From contig JAODTK010000999.1 of the NCBI GenBank assembly GCA_026419785.1, positions 186,001 to 250,000 of the forward strand: a DNA stretch of 64,000 nt. The letters run 5' to 3'. The position numbers were made by a program, and so were the translations under genes. Below are positions 59,836 to 64,000 of this stretch, one piece after another. The stretch is from Sclerodactyla briareus (Eukaryota; Echinodermata; Holothuroidea; Dendrochirotida; Sclerodactylidae). How positions within the stretch are numbered: position 1 is the stretch's first letter; each line of letters begins with the position of its first letter. The notes under the pieces are model-generated. The model ran no database searches, was not told the origin of the DNA, and saw only the letters and a list, made by a program, of their open reading frames with translations.

Positions 59836-61016
59836 ATCTGGCAAGCCAAGGCTCCCCAACTAAATTAGTCAATTCCCAACGCGATACAGAGATATTGTTG
59901 ATAAGTTACAGTGCGAAAGTAGCAACCGAAAAAACAACTCACCATTTTGATAACGAATCGAGCTCATCCATAAATTGAAAGGATCCAGGATGAAGATGAA
60001 CTACGGACCGGCGCGGCTGCCTCTCAAGTCTCATTTCAATTCTCCGAATAAGCTAGACTAGCCGGCCAAGTGCTGAGTTAGACGAATAACGGTGTCCGGT
60101 TCCTATTGCCCAACCGCCCGTCTCATCGTACTAGGCGTCGACCGAAGAATTAACTTCCAGCGATGTTTCTCTGACAGTTCCACAGAGAACAAGAACGAAA
60201 TTCGAGTAGGCTTCCTTGCGCCATGCAATCTTGAGTCGACGCCTGATACAGCCACAGGAGTAGCCTAGTTATGAACGATGCATGCACGCCAAGCGATGTT
60301 CTGGGAAGCAAAACCAGGGGAGAACTCAATGAGTAGCCAGAAGTGAAGGTAAAGGGGGCTGAATCAGGGGTGCCGCAGGCAACCACCTGGGGTTGAGAGC
60401 ATGCGCCCCAAACGTTTTTGGATAATAGACCGTTTCTGAGAAATATTGGGCTAATTTGACGGTCGGTCATGACATTTTCAATACTTTCCAGGACTTGAAA
60501 AAGATTGGAGATTTTCAAGAGAGCGCCGAGCAAACGGGAGGGGGGGGGGAGTTACGCCGGCTCCGCCCTATGCGACTACGCCATGACCCACCTCACTCAC
60601 GCCCAAGAAACTCGTCGGCATGAAGACATTTACTTAAGCTCGTGTTATGTTCTATGATTTTTTCCACGAAAATTTTGTACCAACGACGTTCACCACTTTT
60701 AGCTCCGCCATTGGATAATTACAGCAATCTCCATGAAGCTTTGGCGTCTCATGTCCTTTAACAGCGATCAACGACGAACCAAAACAATTGGATGCTTCCT
60801 CTCCATTAACGGGTCATGTAACCTAGTACCTAGAACCTACTTGAGCTTGGCATGCGGTGTCATTCGACATCATGCTTGCGAGCCTTTAGACTCTCCTTCA
60901 GTCTACGAAACTGGACGTAACGCCGAAACGAAAAGCAATGAGATTAATACTAGTTTATGATTGTATCATCCTGATGCTAAACACACTCAAGCTACTTCCT
61001 CCTTGCATTTTCAACC
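59836..61016. other. Unassigned sequence
   Basis: The 127-codon minus-strand frame at 60150-60533 has no recognised domain. Its coding strand covers a caggggtgccgcaggc word that resembles a DNA transposon end, so it is probably not a gene. Confidence 0.45.
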
Positions 61017-61024
61017 TACACAGC

Positions 61025-61280
61025 CAGGGGTACGCACGGGGTGCCAGACCCCCCCCCCGGCCCTTCCATGACACGTGATAAAAACTTTTTACATGAAAAC
61101 TTTGCTGTTCACTAGAGTTCTGCAGAATGTTATTTAGCCAATATTGCAGCAGAATGTGCCTAGGGCCATAAATTGTACGTATTGCCAATCGGGGGGTGAT
61201 GCCATTTATAAGGGCGCAATTCTCTTGGGTTCCAATCTCACCCCCCCCCCACTCCTCCAGCAAATCTAGCGCCGGCTATG
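61025..61280. mobile_element. Probable hAT-type element, 256 bp, 8 bp target duplication
   Basis: Perfect duplication tacacagc lies at 61017-61024 and 61281-61288, directly outside caggggtacgcacgggg on the left and ctagcgccggctatg on the right. The ends are only weakly complementary (cagg..ta.gc against cata.ccggc). The exact duplication at a CAGGGG-type terminus is the main evidence; C/G runs lie just inside both ends. Confidence 0.55.
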
Positions 61281-61288
61281 TACACAGC

Positions 61289-61724
61289 TAACACACGGCA
61301 CAGAAATTTGAGTACATGCTGGAACATTTTCAATTGGGGGTTGAAGCCAGCAACCATGGGAAGGATCGGAGGTCACGGGTTGGTTGTTCCAGAGAGCTGC
61401 ATGGTCTACGTGGGAAAGGACCAAGGCTTATCGAGGAGTTGTCTTCTCATGACCTTCAATGTCCTTGTTCCAACAGGAAAACCATCTTGGGCTCCTTCCT
61501 TGTTCCAAGCTCCTTGCTTATGTTTCCAGCATAGTCTGACATAATTTAGTTTGGTTGATAACTAATGAGCTGAGGACCTCAGCGAACGCCAGAACAAGAG
61601 GGGGTTATCCACTCCATATGAGAGATCCAGGGGCGGCGATCTGTGCTGAGTATTGGGAGGGGGGGGACATATGAGGTAGCACCATCTAAGCGGAGGCGAC
61701 CCATGAGTTGGAGCGTAGCGTACA
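61289..61724. other. Unassigned sequence leading into the 190 bp array
   Basis: A ccaggggcggcgatctgtg word at 61627 resembles a DNA transposon end, but no partner end or target duplication was found. Confidence 0.4.
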
Positions 61725-62600
61725 AGGAAATTTAGTTGACGACCCCCAGATTGCAGAAACACGGCACTTTTGGGGTTATATGGCAGGAAGCAACATCTCT
61801 AAAATCGTCAATAATTCCGATTTTTTTATTTCAAGCAAACATTTTTGAGGAATGACAATGTTTATTCCGTCCAATTCGGGCCAACGTCGGTTGTGACGTG
61901 TAGGGTACACAATTTTTGTTTGTTTTACAGAATACAGACCCCCCAGATTGAAGAAAACGGCATTCCCGGACAGTAGGCAGTAAGCAACGTCCCCAAATTG
62001 GCAAATAAATTTCAGATTCATATTTCTAGAAACACTCTTGAAGGAACTTATCGATGTGTATTCCTTATAATTCGGGCACAGCCGCCACCATCAGTGGACG
62101 ACGTAGGGTACAAGAAATTTTCCGTCTTACAGACCCCTCAGATTGCAGGAAACGACAATTCCGCCCTGTATGGCGTGAGCAACGTCTCTAAAATTGGCAA
62201 TAAGTGTCAGAATGTGTATTTCTTGATTTGTTTATTCCTTACAATTTGGCCAGCATCAGGGGTCTCGTATAGGTACAAGGAACTTTTGAGCCGTACGAAT
62301 CCCCCAGATTGCGGAAACTGTTACTTCCAAGTCTTATGCAGTAAAGTAGCCAAACATCCCGGCCGAAATTTACAATAAAAATTTCGAAGGTTTATATCTC
62401 AAAGAAATACATCTTGAAGGAAATGATACGTTTATCATACAATCGCGCCCATTAGTTGACGTGAACCGTACAAGAAAATAGTCTTATAGACCCCCCTCCC
62501 CCCCCCCCCCCCACCCAAGATGGCAGGGAGTGGCACTTCCGCGACTTATGGCAGTATGCAATCACTGAAATTGACACAGTAAATTCCCGAAAACTGATCG
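61725..62600. repeat. Tandem array of about 190 bp units
   Basis: gacccccCAGATTGcag-type blocks occur near 61744, 61939, 62127, 62299 and 62512 (spacings about 195, 188, 172 and 213). Each is preceded by cgtagggtacaagaaattt and followed by ggca.t.agcaac and ct.aaattggcaa. Five diverged units are visible. A long C run interrupts the last unit near 62497-62514. Confidence 0.85.
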
Positions 62601-63794
62601 ATGTTAATCCTGAAGTCATTCACGTGATCTCCGTCCTACCATAGCCATGTCTTAGAATTTTTTTTTGTTTTCCATCGAGGACCGTTCCAAATGGGTGAGG
62701 CTGCCGCAGATGAAAATTGCTTTTGACAATCACTGTCATGGAAAATGTGTGCATTTTCGGCAGTTGATTGAAAGGAATTGAGCCAGTCAGCAGACAATTT
62801 GGTCATTTTCAGAGTTTCCGCTCAAATTTTTCCGTCCACTTTCTCATGTCTCAGAATTGTTTCGCCCTGCTCCGCGCCTTCTAGTTTCCATACTCATCAC
62901 GTAACCCTCCATACTAATGTGCACGATCCTGTCTGTGTGTTATTTTCGTTACATAGGCCTATAGCTTTCATCTCTGTTGAAAAACAGCACGTCAGGCTGG
63001 CAAAAGCAATCTTGAACAATAAGGATCAGAAGTAGAACTAGAGCTTGGCATGTTTAAAAAATGGCAGTTGGATCCCCGGGCATTTTGTAGTGGGGAGAAG
63101 GGGGGTGGGGTGCAACATGAATCAGGTCCTAAACCCCAATTCTCCTCGTGGCCTACCTATATTTTACCACACTTGAATATGACACGTATGGCCAAAAATC
63201 ATATTTGGGCAGAATCTGACAAATATCTTGTACCCGTGGGCCCACTTTATTATACATTTTACGGAAAAGATAGGATACCACGCGCGCCGCAGCGCGATTT
63301 GTTTTTTTGCATTTCGGCCTCCACAAAAATTTAAAACAATCTAATAAGAAATATGAGTTAGGCCGTACTGTACATTTATTATATGATTTTTTTTCATCGG
63401 TCCGCTAAATATTGGGGGATATTTGATATTATTTCCGCCCACCCAATAGGGGGGGACCTTCCCCCCCCCCCCCCCCCCGTTATCGCCCGCCCCATGGAGC
63501 GATCTACACTCCATTCTCTTTTCTCTCCCCCCCAAAAAAAGAAGCACCAACAATAACCATATCCCGCCGCCCATCCCGGTGTTGGTGAGAAATTACCCTC
63601 ATTTGTGTGAAGGGAAATATCGTGTACAAAATTACGCAAATTGTGCAATTATACACAATAGGTGTAATTATTATCCCACTTCGGAATTATGTTTTGGCTT
63701 CGCAGTCTCCGCCGCGTCCGCGTCCGCCGCGTCCGCAGGGTCCGCCACATTCTTATATCGCCAAAACTACGGAGCGCGAAACGTAACAAAATCC
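62601..63794. other. Unassigned sequence with long G/C runs
   Basis: A G run at 63449-63455 is separated by acctt from a C run at 63461-63478, followed by further C/A-rich sequence. Around 63695-63745 gccgcgtccgc is repeated several times. No gene is supported. Confidence 0.5.
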
Positions 63795-63950
63795 ATCAAA
63801 GTTGGAATCAACCCAATCGAAAAAAGAATCAACCCATCGAAAAAAGAATCAACCCTCCGAAAACAGAATCAACCCATCAAAACAGAATCATGCTTCAAGA
63901 ATGAATCAACCATATGACCGCGGAATCAGCCTACCAAACAAGAATCAGTA
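63795..63950. repeat. Minisatellite, about 20 bp, gaatcaaccca core
   Basis: gaatcaaccc-type cores start near 63805, 63826, 63846, 63865, 63885 and 63903 and continue weakly to 63945, with spacing 18-21 bases and linkers of atcgaaaaaa type. The array continues towards the window end. Confidence 0.88.
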
Positions 63951-64000
63951 CTCATATGATGCTCCATGACCTCCACCTTAACAGGATTTTCATTGGTATT

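Noticed and set aside
60150..60533. 127-codon minus-strand open frame as a gene
   Set aside because: No motif was recognised, and it spans sequence resembling a DNA transposon end.
1..64000. Bacterial operons, phage, CRISPR or defence systems
   Set aside because: No long co-directional genes, ribosome binding sites or regularly spaced identical repeats occur. Repeat content and low coding density are those of an animal genome.

Overview
The window looks like nuclear DNA of a marine invertebrate. It is AT-rich, has almost no coding sequence, and is packed with degenerate transposable elements and tandem arrays. The mix (a DIRS-like retroelement, tRNA-derived SINEs, several hAT-type non-autonomous transposons, CR1/Jockey-like LINE remnants, many AGGCCT palindromes, and tracts of repeated acag/acgg words) fits an echinoderm or another invertebrate deuterostome. 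That assignment is an inference from repeat style, not from a gene. I found no bacterial operon, rRNA gene, functional tRNA gene or CRISPR array, and no complete host protein gene. The only host-exon candidate (about 24.3-24.5 kb, minus strand) is weak.

Layout. 0-5.6 kb: a tandem array of roughly 150 bp units, two LINE fragments (reverse transcriptase, then endonuclease), and a second array of roughly 190 bp units. 5.9-9.3 kb: a composite dispersed repeat with four internal units of about 0.56-0.60 kb. A shorter relative with a single unit lies at 49.0-51.2 kb. 10.0-13.0 kb: a 70 bp tandem array split by a 2,023 bp inverted-repeat transposon with a 5 bp target duplication that can be read exactly. 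13.4-18.9 kb: SINE copies and a textbook hAT MITE. 19.8-26.1 kb: small tandem duplications, including a 401 bp duplication about 99% identical. 30.9-41.3 kb: further LINE remnants, a poly(A)-tailed retroposed end and a field of a recurring 11-mer.

42.5-47.7 kb is the most striking segment: a very GC-rich island of 5.2 kb bounded by 30 bp inverted repeats (28/30 identical). It contains a frameshifted minus-strand reverse transcriptase resembling DIRS-type retrotransposons, a candidate internal complementary region, and a GC-rich tandem array. 51.9-61.3 kb has two more SINEs and three to four hAT-type elements whose target duplications can be seen. 61.7-63.95 kb holds a 190 bp array, long G/C runs and a 20 bp minisatellite.

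No set of genes here works together as a pathway. The unit of organisation is the transposon: LINE remnants that could have mobilised the SINEs, short inverted-repeat elements that would depend on a hAT transposase from elsewhere, and tandem arrays that serve as insertion targets. Frameshifts and single-base indels are frequent in every repeat family. This may be decay, but could partly be long-read assembly error.
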